From Comamonadaceae bacterium (lineage in GTDB: Bacteria; Pseudomonadota; Gammaproteobacteria; Burkholderiales; Burkholderiaceae_C): a DNA stretch of 64,000 nt. Positions 1 through 9,379 of the stretch are shown here, piece by piece. A model generated the notes under the pieces. That model worked only from the letters and a program-made list of their open reading frames with translations. It was not told where the DNA came from and ran no database searches. How positions within the stretch are numbered: the first letter of the stretch is position 1; each line of letters opens with the position of its first letter. A program made the translations under genes and the position numbers. Location of the stretch: the NCBI GenBank assembly GCA_947456305.1, contig CANGPN010000007.1, positions 1 to 64,000 on the forward strand. The letters are read 5' to 3'.

Positions 1-75
1 ACCGGTCAGTCTGAAGAGGAAGCAAAAACTTTGATCCTGAAGGCACGCGAACACTGGTTCGCGGGTCAAGCGTAA
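1..75 (+). CDS. nusA: NusA, C-terminal end only (partial)
   Basis: An open frame enters from the left edge and stops with TAA at 73-75. Its last 24 residues contain EEEAKTLILKAREHWF, which resembles the extreme C terminus of betaproteobacterial NusA (the second acidic-repeat/HhH region). NusA is the transcription elongation, termination and antitermination factor that binds RNA polymerase. The identification rests mainly on position: infB starts 25 bp downstream, and nusA-infB is one of the most conserved bacterial gene orders. Everything upstream is outside the window. Confidence 0.8.
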   Translation, partial: TGQSEEEAKTLILKAREHWFAGQA

Positions 76-99
76 CGGTCATGAAGAGGAACACCACAG

Positions 100-2892
100 A
101 TGACCATCACAACGGTTGCCGAGTTTGCCAAGGAACTCAAAAAATCTCCCGACACTCTGCTTGAACAGCTGAAATCAGCCGGCGTGTCTAAATCGTCTGC
201 AGCCGACGCGCTGACCGACGCTGACAAGCAGAAATTGCTGAGCTTCCTCAAAGCCAGCCATGGCACAGACACGCCCGAGCGCAAAAAAATCACGCTGGTG
301 AAGAAATCCACGTCTGAAATCAAGCAGGCAGATGCCACCGGCAAAGCACGAACCATTCAAGTGGAAGTGCGTAAAAAACGTACATTCGTCAAGCGCGATG
401 ACAACGACACCACGGAAGCACCCGAACCGGCTGAAGCACCTGCTGTAGCCGCAGTTCCCATACTGGACCAGGCCGAACTGGCCAGACGTGAAGATGAAGC
501 CCGCCGTCAGGCCGAGTTCATTCGCCGGCAGGAAGAAGAATTGGCCGAAAAACGCCGTCTTCGCGAAGCCCAGGAAGCCAAAGAACGTGAGGCACAAGCC
601 GCCGCTGCTGCGCCTGCTGTCGATGCAGACGCAGACAAAGCAGCTGAAGCTGCCGCCAAGGCCCAAGCCGCCGCAGCTGAACGCGAAGCAGCTGCCAAAG
701 CCAGCGCCGAGGAAGACGCTGCCCGCGCCAAAGATCTCGATTCACGCCGCCGCACAGCGCTGGCCGAAGCCGAAGCCATTCGCACCATGATGAATGCACC
801 GAAAAAAGTGCTGGTCGCGAAAAAGCCGGAACCTGAAAAAGCTGCTACGCCGGACCCCAAGGCCATCAAAGGCACGTTGCACAAACCGGCAGCTGGCTCC
901 ACTGCGCCGGGTGCCCGACCTGCGGGTTCAACCACCACCAAAGAAGGTCAGAAGGAAGTCAAAAGCGCCAAGCTGTCTTCCAGCTGGGCCGATGAACAGG
1001 CCAAGAAGAAAGAAATCAAAACCCGTGGCGATGCCAGCGGTGGTGTCGGTCGCAACAGCTGGCGCGGCGGTCCGCGCGGCAAACGCGAACGCGACCGTGA
1101 CGACACGCCGGTGCAAGCCGCACCTGCAGAAGCACGTGTCATTGAAGTGCACGTGCCCGAAACCATTACCGTGGCCGAACTCGCCCACAAAATGGCCGTC
1201 AAGGCTTCCGAGGTCATCAAGCAATTGATGAAGCTGGGTCAGATGGTCACCATCAACCAGCCGCTGGACCAAGACACCGCCATGATCGTGGTGGAAGAAA
1301 TGGGCCACAAAGCCGTCATCGCATCGCTGGACGATCCTGAAGCCTTCACCGAAGACGAAGCATCGGCTCACCATGGCGAATCGGTCACCCGCGCACCGGT
1401 GGTCACTGTCATGGGTCACGTTGACCACGGCAAAACATCTTTGCTGGATTACATCCGCCGAGCCAAAGTGGCGTCTGGCGAAGCCGGTGGCATCACCCAG
1501 CACATCGGTGCCTACCACGTGGAAACACCGCGCGGCATGATCTCCTTCTTGGACACGCCCGGTCACGAGGCGTTCACCGCCATGCGTGCACGCGGTGCCC
1601 AAGCCACTGACATTGTCATTTTGGTGGTGGCGGCTGACGACGGTGTCATGCCGCAAACCAAAGAAGCCATCAAACACGCCAAAGCCGCAGGTGTGCCTAT
1701 CGTGGTGGCGATCAACAAGATCGACAAACCCGATGCCAACACCGACCGCGTGAAAAGCGAGCTCGTGGCCGAAGAAGTCATTCCCGAGGAATTCGGCGGC
1801 GACGCGCCTTTTGTGTCTGTGTCTGCCAAAACCGGTCAAGGCGTGGACGATTTGCTCGAACAAGTTCTGTTGCAAGCCGAGGTGTTGGAGCTCAAAGCGC
1901 CTATCGATGCCATGGCCAAAGGTCTGGTTATCGAAGCCAGTTTGGACAAAGGTCGCGGCCCTGTGGCCACTATCCTGGTGCAGTCAGGCACCTTGAAAAC
2001 AGGTGACGTGGTGTTGGCCGGTCAAACTTACGGTCGCGTGCGCGCCATGCTGGATGAAAACGGCAAGACCATCAAGTCCGCCGGTCCTTCTATTCCGGTG
2101 GAAATCCAAGGACTGACCGAAGTGCCGCAAGCCGGTGATGAATTCATGGTCTTGTCCGACGAGCGACGTGCGCGTGAAATCGCCACCTACCGCGCCGGTA
2201 AATTCCGCAACACCAAACTGGCCAAGCAACAAGCGGCCAAGCTGGAAAATATGTTCACCGACATGGCGTCCGGCGAAGTCAAAAACCTGCCCATCATCAT
2301 CAAAGCCGATGTTCAAGGTTCGCAAGAAGCACTTGCCTCCTCGTTGCTCAAACTCACCAACGAAGAGATCCGGGTACAACTGGTCTACGGTGCGGTCGGC
2401 GGTATCAGTGAATCAGACATCAACTTGGCAATCGCATCCAAAGCCGTCATCATCGGTTTCAACACCCGAGCCGATGCCGGTGCGCGCAAGTTGGCCGAGA
2501 ACAACGGCATCGAAATTCGCTACTACAACATCATTTATGACGCTGTAGACGAACTCAAAGCCGCCATGTCCGGCATGTTGACACCGGACAAAAAAGAAGA
2601 AGTCATCGGTATGGCCGAAATTCGTCAAGTCTTCCGCATCAGCAAGATCGGTGCGATTGCAGGTTGTATGGTCACCAACGGTATCGTTCGCCGCAATGCG
2701 CGTTTGCGTTTGTTGCGCGACAACGTGGTGGTCTTCACCGGCGAGTTGGAAAGCTTGAAGCGCTTCAAAGACGATGTTCGCGAAGTCAAAGAAAACTTCG
2801 AATGCGGCTTGAACCTCAAAGGTTACAACGACATCCAAGAGGGCGATCAGCTCGAGTTCTTTGAAATCAAGGAAATCGCCCGCACGATTTAA
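100..2892 (+). CDS. infB: Translation initiation factor IF-2
   Basis: IF-2 is the GTPase that places initiator fMet-tRNA on the 30S subunit and promotes subunit joining. The 930-residue protein has the expected layout: an N-terminal IF2_N helical domain (about residues 1-50), a long Ala/Glu/Lys-rich linker, a second IF2_N domain (about 345-400), then the G domain from about residue 430. The G motifs are GHVDHGKT (G1), DTPGHEAF (G3), NKID (G4) and SAKTGQG (G5), followed by the beta-barrel and the C-terminal fMet-tRNA-binding domain. It lies between nusA and rbfA. Length and motifs are normal for betaproteobacteria. Confidence 0.98.
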   Translation: MTITTVAEFAKELKKSPDTLLEQLKSAGVSKSSAADALTDADKQKLLSFLKASHGTDTPERKKITLVKKSTSEIKQADATGKARTIQVEVRKKRTFVKRDDNDTTEAPEPAEAPAVAAVPILDQAELARREDEARRQAEFIRRQEEELAEKRRLREAQEAKEREAQAAAAAPAVDADADKAAEAAAKAQAAAAEREAAAKASAEEDAARAKDLDSRRRTALAEAEAIRTMMNAPKKVLVAKKPEPEKAATPDPKAIKGTLHKPAAGSTAPGARPAGSTTTKEGQKEVKSAKLSSSWADEQAKKKEIKTRGDASGGVGRNSWRGGPRGKRERDRDDTPVQAAPAEARVIEVHVPETITVAELAHKMAVKASEVIKQLMKLGQMVTINQPLDQDTAMIVVEEMGHKAVIASLDDPEAFTEDEASAHHGESVTRAPVVTVMGHVDHGKTSLLDYIRRAKVASGEAGGITQHIGAYHVETPRGMISFLDTPGHEAFTAMRARGAQATDIVILVVAADDGVMPQTKEAIKHAKAAGVPIVVAINKIDKPDANTDRVKSELVAEEVIPEEFGGDAPFVSVSAKTGQGVDDLLEQVLLQAEVLELKAPIDAMAKGLVIEASLDKGRGPVATILVQSGTLKTGDVVLAGQTYGRVRAMLDENGKTIKSAGPSIPVEIQGLTEVPQAGDEFMVLSDERRAREIATYRAGKFRNTKLAKQQAAKLENMFTDMASGEVKNLPIIIKADVQGSQEALASSLLKLTNEEIRVQLVYGAVGGISESDINLAIASKAVIIGFNTRADAGARKLAENNGIEIRYYNIIYDAVDELKAAMSGMLTPDKKEEVIGMAEIRQVFRISKIGAIAGCMVTNGIVRRNARLRLLRDNVVVFTGELESLKRFKDDVREVKENFECGLNLKGYNDIQEGDQLEFFEIKEIARTI

Positions 2893-2901
2893 TCTGTACG
2901 C

Positions 2902-3273
2902 ATGCCAGCCAAGAAATCGTCCACAGCCCACCGCGGTTTTCGCGTCGCCGACCAGATCCAGCGCGATTTGTCGGAGTTGATCCGCGAACTCAAAGATCCG
3001 CGTCTGGGCATGGTGACGATCCAATCGGTGGAAGTCACCCCCGACTATGCACACGCCAAAGTGTTTTTCAGTGTGTTGGTCGGAGACGCTGATGCTTGCG
3101 CAGAAGGCCTGAACCAAGCCGCCGGTTTTTTGCGCAACGGCTTGTTCAAACGTTTACACATTCACACCGTACCTACTTTGCATTTCCAATACGACCGCAC
3201 ACCCGAGCGCGCTGCCGACATGAACGCGTTGATTGCCCGTGCCGTTGCCTCCCGCGCCAAAGACACCGACTGA
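2902..3273 (+). CDS. rbfA: 30S ribosome-binding factor RbfA
   Basis: RbfA is a small KH-fold factor that binds the 16S rRNA 5' region and helps late 30S maturation and cold adaptation. The 123-residue protein shows the family's conserved block, with [14 protein letters not shown] near the N terminus, [10 protein letters not shown], and then [17 protein letters not shown]. It starts 9 bp after infB and its stop is 2 bp before the truB start. No strong Shine-Dalgarno is visible before the ATG, so translation is probably coupled to infB. Confidence 0.96.
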   Translation: MPAKKSSTAHRGFRVADQIQRDLSELIRELKDPRLGMVTIQSVEVTPDYAHAKVFFSVLVGDADACAEGLNQAAGFLRNGLFKRLHIHTVPTLHFQYDRTPERAADMNALIARAVASRAKDTD

Positions 3274-3275
3274 CC

Positions 3276-4226
3276 ATGAACTCGCCACGCACACGGGTGC
3301 AACGGCGTCCCGTGCATGGGGTGTTGTTGCTCGATAAACCACTGGGACTCTCCAGCAACCAGGCTTTGCAAAAAGCCAAGTGGTTGTTGCGCGCTGAAAA
3401 AGCCGGTCACACCGGTACCTTGGATCCGCTCGCCACTGGCGTATTGCCCTTGTGTTTCGGCGCAGCCACCAAATTCAGCCAATTGCATTTGGATGCCGAC
3501 AAAACCTATGAAGCCGTGTTGCGCTTAGGTCAACGCACCAGCACCGCTGACGCAGAAGGCGAAGTCATCGCCGAAGCTGCGGTCGATTTCACCCCGGAAA
3601 AATTGCAACAAGTGCAAGCGCTGTTCACTGGCGAACTCATGCAGTTGCCGCCCATGCACAGTGCGTTGAAAAAAGACGGCAAGGCTTTGTACGAATACGC
3701 ACGCGACGGCGTGGACGTGGAGCGCGCGCCGCGCCGCGTCACCATTTACGAATTGCAATTGAGCGAATTGCCTGAAGTTAACGGCGTGCGCAGCGTGGCT
3801 TTGCGCGCGCGCTGCAGCAAAGGCACGTACATACGCACGCTGGGCGAAGACATAGGCATTGCGCTTGGTTGCGGTGCATTTTTGTCTGCATTGCGGCGTG
3901 TACAAAGCGGTGTGTTTCTGGCCGAAGACTGCATCAGCTTGACCGATTTGGAGAGCTGGCCAGAAGACAAACGCCACGCGGCTTTGAAGCCGGTGGACGC
4001 GCTGCTGGACAGTCATCAAGCCATCACATTGCCCAGCGAAGATGCAGGGCGCTTTTTAAGCGGTTTGCGCCGTCGTGGCGATTGGCCTGACCATGCGCAA
4101 GTGGCCGTTTACGGCACTGACCCCCGTTCCTTGCTCGGCACCGCCCATGTGCGTGCCGGCGAACTCATACCCGAACGTTTACTCAATCCCCAAGAAATCC
4201 AATCCTTACTCGAGAGTGCTGCATGA
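3276..4226 (+). CDS. truB: tRNA pseudouridine(55) synthase TruB
   Basis: TruB converts U55 of the tRNA T-loop to pseudouridine. The catalytic motif GHTGTLDPLATGVLP is present, with the nucleophilic Asp at about residue 50, and the later RCSKGTYIRTLGEDIG block is also typical. The frame is open upstream of 3276, but the ATG 2 bp after the rbfA stop gives the correct N terminus (MNSPRTRVQRRPVHGVLLLDKP) and a normal length of 316 residues. The gene overlaps typA by 4 bp (ATGA), so the two are probably translationally coupled. Confidence 0.96.
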   Translation: MNSPRTRVQRRPVHGVLLLDKPLGLSSNQALQKAKWLLRAEKAGHTGTLDPLATGVLPLCFGAATKFSQLHLDADKTYEAVLRLGQRTSTADAEGEVIAEAAVDFTPEKLQQVQALFTGELMQLPPMHSALKKDGKALYEYARDGVDVERAPRRVTIYELQLSELPEVNGVRSVALRARCSKGTYIRTLGEDIGIALGCGAFLSALRRVQSGVFLAEDCISLTDLESWPEDKRHAALKPVDALLDSHQAITLPSEDAGRFLSGLRRRGDWPDHAQVAVYGTDPRSLLGTAHVRAGELIPERLLNPQEIQSLLESAA

Positions 4227-6049
4227 CTTTACAAATTAGAAACATCGCCATCATTGCCCACGTTGACCATGGCAAAACCACCATGGTTGACCAGTTGCTG
4301 CGTCAATCCGGCACGTTCGCCGACCACGAAAAAGTGGTGGACACCGTCATGGACAACAACGCCATCGAACGCGAACGCGGCATCACCATTCTGGCCAAAA
4401 ACTGCGCGGTCAGCTGGAATGGCACACACATCAACATCGTTGACACACCGGGACACGCGGACTTCGGCGGTGAAGTTGAACGCGCTTTGTCCATGGTCGA
4501 CGGCGTGGTCTTGCTCATTGATGCGCAAGAAGGCCCGATGCCCCAAACCCGCTTCGTCACCAAAAAAGCCTTGGCTCTGGGTTTGAAGCCCATCGTCGTG
4601 GTGAACAAAGTGGACAAGCCCGGCTCACGCCCCAGCGTTGTCATCAACCAAGCGTTTGAGTTGTTTGACAAACTCGGCGCGAATGATGAACAACTCGACT
4701 TCCCCGTCGTGTACGCATCCGGCATCAACGGCTGGTCTTCACTGGTTGAAGGCGAGCAGGGCGAGCAATGGGGCCCTGACATGTCGGCTTTGTTTGAAAC
4801 CGTGTTGAAACACGTGCCGCCGCAGCAAGGCGACCCGGCAGCGCCTTTGCAGTTGCAAATTTCCGCGCTCGACTTTTCTACGTTTGTGGGCCGCATCGGC
4901 GTGGGCCGCATCAGTGCAGGCACCATCAAGCCCGGCATGGACGTGGTGGTGATGGCCGGTGTAGATGGCGCGCCTGTCAAAGGCCGCATCAACCAAGTGT
5001 TGAAGTTCCAAGGCTTGGACCGCATTCAAGCCACCGAAGCCGGTCCCGGCGACATTGTGTTGATCAATGGTATTGCCGACATCGGCATCGGTGTCACCAT
5101 CACCGACCCGCTCAACCCCAAACCTTTGCCCATGTTGAAAGTGGACGAACCCACGTTGACCATGAACTTTTGCGTCAACACCTCGCCGCTGGCAGGCCGC
5201 GAAGGCAAGTACGTGACCAGCCGCCAAATCTGGGACCGTCTGCAAAAAGAACTGCAACACAACGTAGCTTTGAAAGTGAAAGAAACTGACGAAGACGGTA
5301 TTTTTGAAGTCTCCGGTCGCGGTGAATTGCACTTGACCATTTTGTTGGAAAACATGCGCCGCGAAGGCTACGAGTTGGCCGTGTCCAAGCCGCGTGTGGT
5401 GTACCGCGAGATCAACGGTGAGCGTTGCGAGCCTATCGAATTGGTCACCGCAGACATTGAAGAAATACACCAAGGCGGCGTGATGCAAGCCTTGGGCGAG
5501 CGCAAAGGTGACTTGGTGAACATGGAATCTGACGGACGCGGTCGTGTGCGTTTGGAATACCGCATCCCTGCGCGTGGCCTCATTGGTTTCACCACCGAGT
5601 TTTTGAACTTGACCCGTGGTTCAGGCCTCATCTCCAACATCTTTGACAAATACGAAGCCCACAAAGGCGAAATCGGCGGACGCAAAAACGGTGTGCTGAT
5701 TTCCATGGACGACGGTGAAATTTTCACTTACGCATTGGGCAAACTCGACGACCGTGGCCGCATGTTCGTCAAGCCCAACGACCCGGTGTATGAAGGCATG
5801 ATTGTTGGTATCCACAGCCGTGACAACGACTTGGTGGTGAACGCCACCCGCACCAAGCAACTGACCAACTTCCGAGTCTCCGGCAAAGAAGACGCGATCA
5901 AAATCACACCGCCGATTCAACTGACTTTGGAATACGGCGTGCAGTTCATTGAAGACGATGAATTGGTTGAAATCACACCTAAGAGCGTGCGACTGCGTAA
6001 GCGCCATTTGAAAGAACACGAGCGCAAACGCGCCAGCCGCGAAGCCTGA
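4223..6049 (+). CDS. typA: Translational GTPase TypA/BipA
   Basis: This is an EF-G-like ribosome-associated GTPase involved in 50S assembly at low temperature and in stress responses. The 608 residues include AHVDHGKTTMVDQLL (G1), RERGITI (switch I), DTPGHADFGGEVERAL (G3) and NKVDKP (G4). The BipA-specific C terminus includes RGLIGFTTEFLNLTRGSG. The ATG overlaps the truB stop. Length and motifs are typical, and nothing is missing. Confidence 0.97.
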   Translation: MTLQIRNIAIIAHVDHGKTTMVDQLLRQSGTFADHEKVVDTVMDNNAIERERGITILAKNCAVSWNGTHINIVDTPGHADFGGEVERALSMVDGVVLLIDAQEGPMPQTRFVTKKALALGLKPIVVVNKVDKPGSRPSVVINQAFELFDKLGANDEQLDFPVVYASGINGWSSLVEGEQGEQWGPDMSALFETVLKHVPPQQGDPAAPLQLQISALDFSTFVGRIGVGRISAGTIKPGMDVVVMAGVDGAPVKGRINQVLKFQGLDRIQATEAGPGDIVLINGIADIGIGVTITDPLNPKPLPMLKVDEPTLTMNFCVNTSPLAGREGKYVTSRQIWDRLQKELQHNVALKVKETDEDGIFEVSGRGELHLTILLENMRREGYELAVSKPRVVYREINGERCEPIELVTADIEEIHQGGVMQALGERKGDLVNMESDGRGRVRLEYRIPARGLIGFTTEFLNLTRGSGLISNIFDKYEAHKGEIGGRKNGVLISMDDGEIFTYALGKLDDRGRMFVKPNDPVYEGMIVGIHSRDNDLVVNATRTKQLTNFRVSGKEDAIKITPPIQLTLEYGVQFIEDDELVEITPKSVRLRKRHLKEHERKRASREA

Positions 6050-6062
6050 ACGACTTCCTGAG

Positions 6063-6953
6063 ATGGACAACAAGCTGAGTCATGCACAAGCCTTGGGGCT
6101 GATGGTGCTGGCCACCTTGTTGTGGTCCATTGCAGGCATTGTGTCGCGCCAGATCACGCAGGCGCAGGGCTTTGAAGTCACCTTCTGGCGCAGCTTTTTC
6201 ACTGCACTCAGTTTGGCTGTTGGCCTCACCCTGGCCACACGCGGCAATGTGTGGCGTGTGAATGCGTTTCGCTCACGCACGCTGTGGCTCTCCGGTGTGT
6301 GCTGGTCGGTCATGTTCACTGCGTTCATGTTGGCCATGACCATGACGACAGTGGCCAATGTGCTCATCACTTTGTCACTCGGTCCCTTGCTCACCGCCTT
6401 GCTGCATCGCTTGCTCGGCGCTCAGGCTTTGTCGCGCCAGACCTGGGGCGCGATTGCGCTGGCAGCCGTGGGCATTGCTTATATGTTTGTGTCGCAAATA
6501 CAGCTTGACGGTGGTCAACACCTCAAAGGCATGTTGGTGGCTGTGTGTGTGCCCATGGCCGGTTCGGTGCAATGGAACCTCATGAAAACCCGTCAACAAG
6601 ACGTTGCGCAAACCAATATGTTGCCGGCCATATTGATTGGCGCTGTGTTGTCTTGTGTGTTTACCGCGCCGCTGGCTTTTCCTGCCGCAGCGAGTGCAAC
6701 TGACATGCAATGGCTGGCCTTGCTCGGCGTGTTTCAACTCGCTGTGCCTTGCAGTTTGGCTGTGTGGAGTTCGCAGGTGTTAAAGCCGCACGAAGTGGCA
6801 CTGCTGGCATTGCTTGAGGTGTTGTTTGGCATCAGCTGGGCCTGGTTGGGCGCAGGTGAAGCACCAGCTCTTGCGGTGATGACCGGAGGAAGTCTGGTGC
6901 TGATAGCACTGGCAGGAAACGAATATGCAAGTTGGAGGCAACGTCTTGGATAA
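6063..6953 (+). CDS. EamA/DMT-family transporter
   Basis: A 296-residue integral membrane protein with about ten hydrophobic segments in two halves, the pattern of the drug/metabolite transporter (EamA, RhaT-like) family. The first helix reads LGLMVLATLLWSIAGIVSRQI, which fits the EamA signature of a Trp in TM1. Members export metabolites or amino acids. The substrate cannot be read from the sequence. It starts 13 bp after typA, and its last 29 bp overlap the start of the next gene. Confidence 0.85.
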   Translation: MDNKLSHAQALGLMVLATLLWSIAGIVSRQITQAQGFEVTFWRSFFTALSLAVGLTLATRGNVWRVNAFRSRTLWLSGVCWSVMFTAFMLAMTMTTVANVLITLSLGPLLTALLHRLLGAQALSRQTWGAIALAAVGIAYMFVSQIQLDGGQHLKGMLVAVCVPMAGSVQWNLMKTRQQDVAQTNMLPAILIGAVLSCVFTAPLAFPAAASATDMQWLALLGVFQLAVPCSLAVWSSQVLKPHEVALLALLEVLFGISWAWLGAGEAPALAVMTGGSLVLIALAGNEYASWRQRLG

Positions 6954-8094
6954 AAAACATGTTGAATTGCTGAGCGGTGATGTGTTGGCGCAGGTCAGCG
7001 GCCACATAGGTTTGATCACACTCAATCGTGCCAAGGCTTTGAACGCTTTGTCTTTGTCCATGGTGCGCGACATCACGCAGGTGTTGCTGGCCTGGCAAGC
7101 GGATAGCGGCGTGAAAGCCGTGGCCATGCGCGGCATGGGGCGTGAGGGCGCGTTCGGTGCGTTTTGCGCGGGTGGTGATATCCGGTTTTTTCACCAGGCT
7201 GCACTGGCAGGTGACCCGCAGTTGGAAGATTTTTTCACCGAAGAGTACGCGCTCAACCATTTGATACACCGCTACACCAAACCTTGCTTGGTGTTCATGG
7301 ATGGTGTGGTCATGGGCGGCGGCATGGGTTTGGCGCAAGGTGCGAGTTTGCGCATTGCCACTGACAAAACCAAAATGGCCATGCCCGAAACCATGATTGG
7401 TTTGTTTCCGGATGTAGGTGGCGGTTATTTCCTCAGCCGCTGCCAAGGTGCATTGGGCGAGTACTTGGGTTTAAGCGGACAGATGTTGAACGGCGCAGAA
7501 GCTGTGTTCGCAGGCTTGGCCGATGTGTTGTGCCCCAGCGCTGAATTATCTGCACTGTGGGACGCATTGCCAAACATGGACTGGCAGAACGCAGCACATG
7601 TATTGCAACAACTGACACAGCCGTATGCAAGCGCCACAGCAACAGCCAAAGCGCACACACCGGCTTGGTGGAACCCGCAGTTGAACAGCGTGTTTGGTTT
7701 AGCCGATGTGCCAACGATAGCCAATGCATTGGCACAACACACAGATGAATTGTCACAAGCCGCATTGCAAGCTTTGCGCAATCGTTCACCGCTGATGTTG
7801 TGTGTGACGCTAGAACAAATCAGGCGCGCACGCCACATGGAGCTGGCCGATGAACTGCGCATGGAACGCGACATGGTGAGACACAGTTTTCACCCTGCGC
7901 ATTTGCAGCGCGGCCCGGCGCACAGCGACACGGTAGAGGGCATTCGTGCGCTGGCCGTGGACAAAGACCATGCACCCAAGTGGCAGCCGCTTCGACTGGA
8001 AGACATCAGCACGGACATGGTGACACCGTTTTTCCAAAGCCCATGGCCGGTGCATGCGCATCCACTGCGGCATTTGTCAGACCCTGCCGCCTGA
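6925..8094 (+). CDS. Enoyl-CoA hydratase/isomerase family protein, 3-hydroxyisobutyryl-CoA hydrolase type
   Basis: A 389-residue crotonase-fold protein. The motifs FCAGGDI (oxyanion hole), VMGGGMGLAQGASLRIAT and MPETMIGLFPDVGGGYFL are those of the 3-hydroxyisobutyryl-CoA hydrolase branch, which in valine catabolism cleaves 3-hydroxyisobutyryl-CoA to the free acid. The length (about 350-390 residues) also fits this branch better than true enoyl-CoA hydratases (about 260). The chosen ATG overlaps the EamA gene by 29 bp. A TTG a few codons downstream is an alternative start. The exact substrate is inferred from family resemblance. Confidence 0.85.
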   Translation: MQVGGNVLDKKHVELLSGDVLAQVSGHIGLITLNRAKALNALSLSMVRDITQVLLAWQADSGVKAVAMRGMGREGAFGAFCAGGDIRFFHQAALAGDPQLEDFFTEEYALNHLIHRYTKPCLVFMDGVVMGGGMGLAQGASLRIATDKTKMAMPETMIGLFPDVGGGYFLSRCQGALGEYLGLSGQMLNGAEAVFAGLADVLCPSAELSALWDALPNMDWQNAAHVLQQLTQPYASATATAKAHTPAWWNPQLNSVFGLADVPTIANALAQHTDELSQAALQALRNRSPLMLCVTLEQIRRARHMELADELRMERDMVRHSFHPAHLQRGPAHSDTVEGIRALAVDKDHAPKWQPLRLEDISTDMVTPFFQSPWPVHAHPLRHLSDPAA

Positions 8095-8170
8095 GGCATT
8101 AAGCTCAATGAACCTATGCGATCAAATAACCGGTGTGCATTTGACGTGAACACCTTAAAGAAAGTAGCGA

Positions 8171-8917
8171 ATGGCCTCCAGCCCTAAAGTTTTGTTCGGT
8201 TTTCATGCTGTCGGAGTGCGACTGAAAACCACGCCTGCCTCAGTCATTGAAGTGTTTTTTGATCCGACGCGCAGAGACGCGCGCATGCGCCAATTTCAAG
8301 AACGCGCCAAAGAAGCCAAAGTGAAACTGGTGGAGGCCGACGGTATGCGGTTGGCGCAGCTGGCCGGTAACCACGGCCACCAAGGCGTGGTGGCGCGGGT
8401 GCATGCGATTGACATTGCCAAGTCGCTGGATGAATGCTTAGAAGCTTTACCCGAGGACGAACCGGCGTTGATATTGGTGCTGGACGGCATCACCGACCCG
8501 CATAACCTGGGCGCGTGCTTGCGAGTGGCGGATGGTGCGGGCGTGCATGCGGTGATTGCGCCCAAAGACCACGCAGTAGGCATCAACGCCACCGTGGCCA
8601 AGGTGGCCAGTGGCGCGGCGGATACCGTGCCGTATTTCATGGTGACCAATTTGGCGCGCACGCTCAACGAATTGAAAGAGCGCAATATATGGATCACCGG
8701 CACCAGTGACGATGCCGAGAAAACACTTTACGACGTGGATTTGAAAATATCGACTGCCTGGGTATTGGGCGCGGAAGGCTCCGGCCTCAGGCAGTTGACA
8801 CGCAAGACCTGCGATCAGCTGGTCAGTATTCCCATGGCGGGCGGCGTGGAGAGTTTGAATGTCTCGGTAGCAAGTGGCATATGTTTGTATGAGACGGTGC
8901 GTCAGCGCAGCATGTAA
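8171..8917 (+). CDS. rlmB: 23S rRNA (guanosine(2251)-2'-O)-methyltransferase RlmB
   Basis: A SPOUT (TrmH-like) methyltransferase of 248 residues that methylates G2251 in the 23S rRNA P-loop. The N-terminal substrate-binding domain (VLFGFHAVGVRLK) is followed by the three SPOUT motifs: LDGITDPHNLGACLR, VLGAEGSGLRQLT and IPMAGGVESLNVSVASG. Together these form the SAM-binding knot. The 76 bp upstream hold no gene. No operon partner is obvious. Confidence 0.95.
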   Translation: MASSPKVLFGFHAVGVRLKTTPASVIEVFFDPTRRDARMRQFQERAKEAKVKLVEADGMRLAQLAGNHGHQGVVARVHAIDIAKSLDECLEALPEDEPALILVLDGITDPHNLGACLRVADGAGVHAVIAPKDHAVGINATVAKVASGAADTVPYFMVTNLARTLNELKERNIWITGTSDDAEKTLYDVDLKISTAWVLGAEGSGLRQLTRKTCDQLVSIPMAGGVESLNVSVASGICLYETVRQRSM

Positions 8918-8957
8918 GGCCGTTTTGCTGAAATAACCTAGCATTAGAATACCGAGC

Positions 8958-9311
8958 ATGGAACGGATACGTCAAGCCTCACATTTAGCCCGATTTGTGC
9001 TGGTGTGGTTTGTCATGTCTGTTGGCATTGCCATGGCTTCACCATGGGTCTCACCTAAGTCGATCGATATGGTCTGTACCGCAAGCGGTGCCATGAAGTT
9101 GGTGGCATCTGATGATGCAGACACGGCTGAACAAAATGTTCACACGATGGACTGTGCCTTGTGTATGGCAGTAGGCATCCCGCCTGCCTCCATTAAAAGT
9201 CAGTTCACCAAACCTTCACCTTTATCTCATGCCCTGAACTCTATAGAAGCGGCTCATATTGCTGCGGCGACTGCGCCGCCATTTCCTTCCCGCGGACCAC
9301 CCGCACTTTGA
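8958..9311 (+). CDS. Small exported DUF2946-type protein
   Basis: A 117-residue protein with one hydrophobic N-terminal segment (FVLVWFVMSVGIAMA) and a short MDCALCMAVG motif near residue 65. That layout is what I know from the DUF2946 family: one N-terminal helix, then a Cys-x-x-Cys-type centre. DUF2946 genes typically sit next to TonB-dependent receptors or copper/iron uptake genes, and here the TonB receptor begins 69 bp downstream. The function is unknown. A role in metal handling at the envelope is an inference from context. Confidence 0.65.
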   Translation: MERIRQASHLARFVLVWFVMSVGIAMASPWVSPKSIDMVCTASGAMKLVASDDADTAEQNVHTMDCALCMAVGIPPASIKSQFTKPSPLSHALNSIEAAHIAAATAPPFPSRGPPAL

Positions 9312-9379
9312 ACTTCATTTGACGTATGCACCAAGCATGGCTTGGTGTGCCTTCTTATTTTGAAATTCAGAGGTTTTTT

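Noticed and set aside
928-1875. A 315-codon open frame on the minus strand inside infB
   Set aside because: It lies opposite a well-conserved IF-2 region, its composition is that of an antisense shadow (runs of His, Gly and Phe), and it has no ribosome-binding site or family resemblance.
3096-3275. Upstream extension of truB into rbfA
   Set aside because: The extra residues are the rbfA sequence in another frame. The ATG at 3276 gives the conserved TruB N terminus.
9312-9379. Riboswitch (for example a cobalamin type) before the TonB receptor
   Set aside because: The gap is only 68 bp and shows none of the conserved riboswitch sequence blocks.
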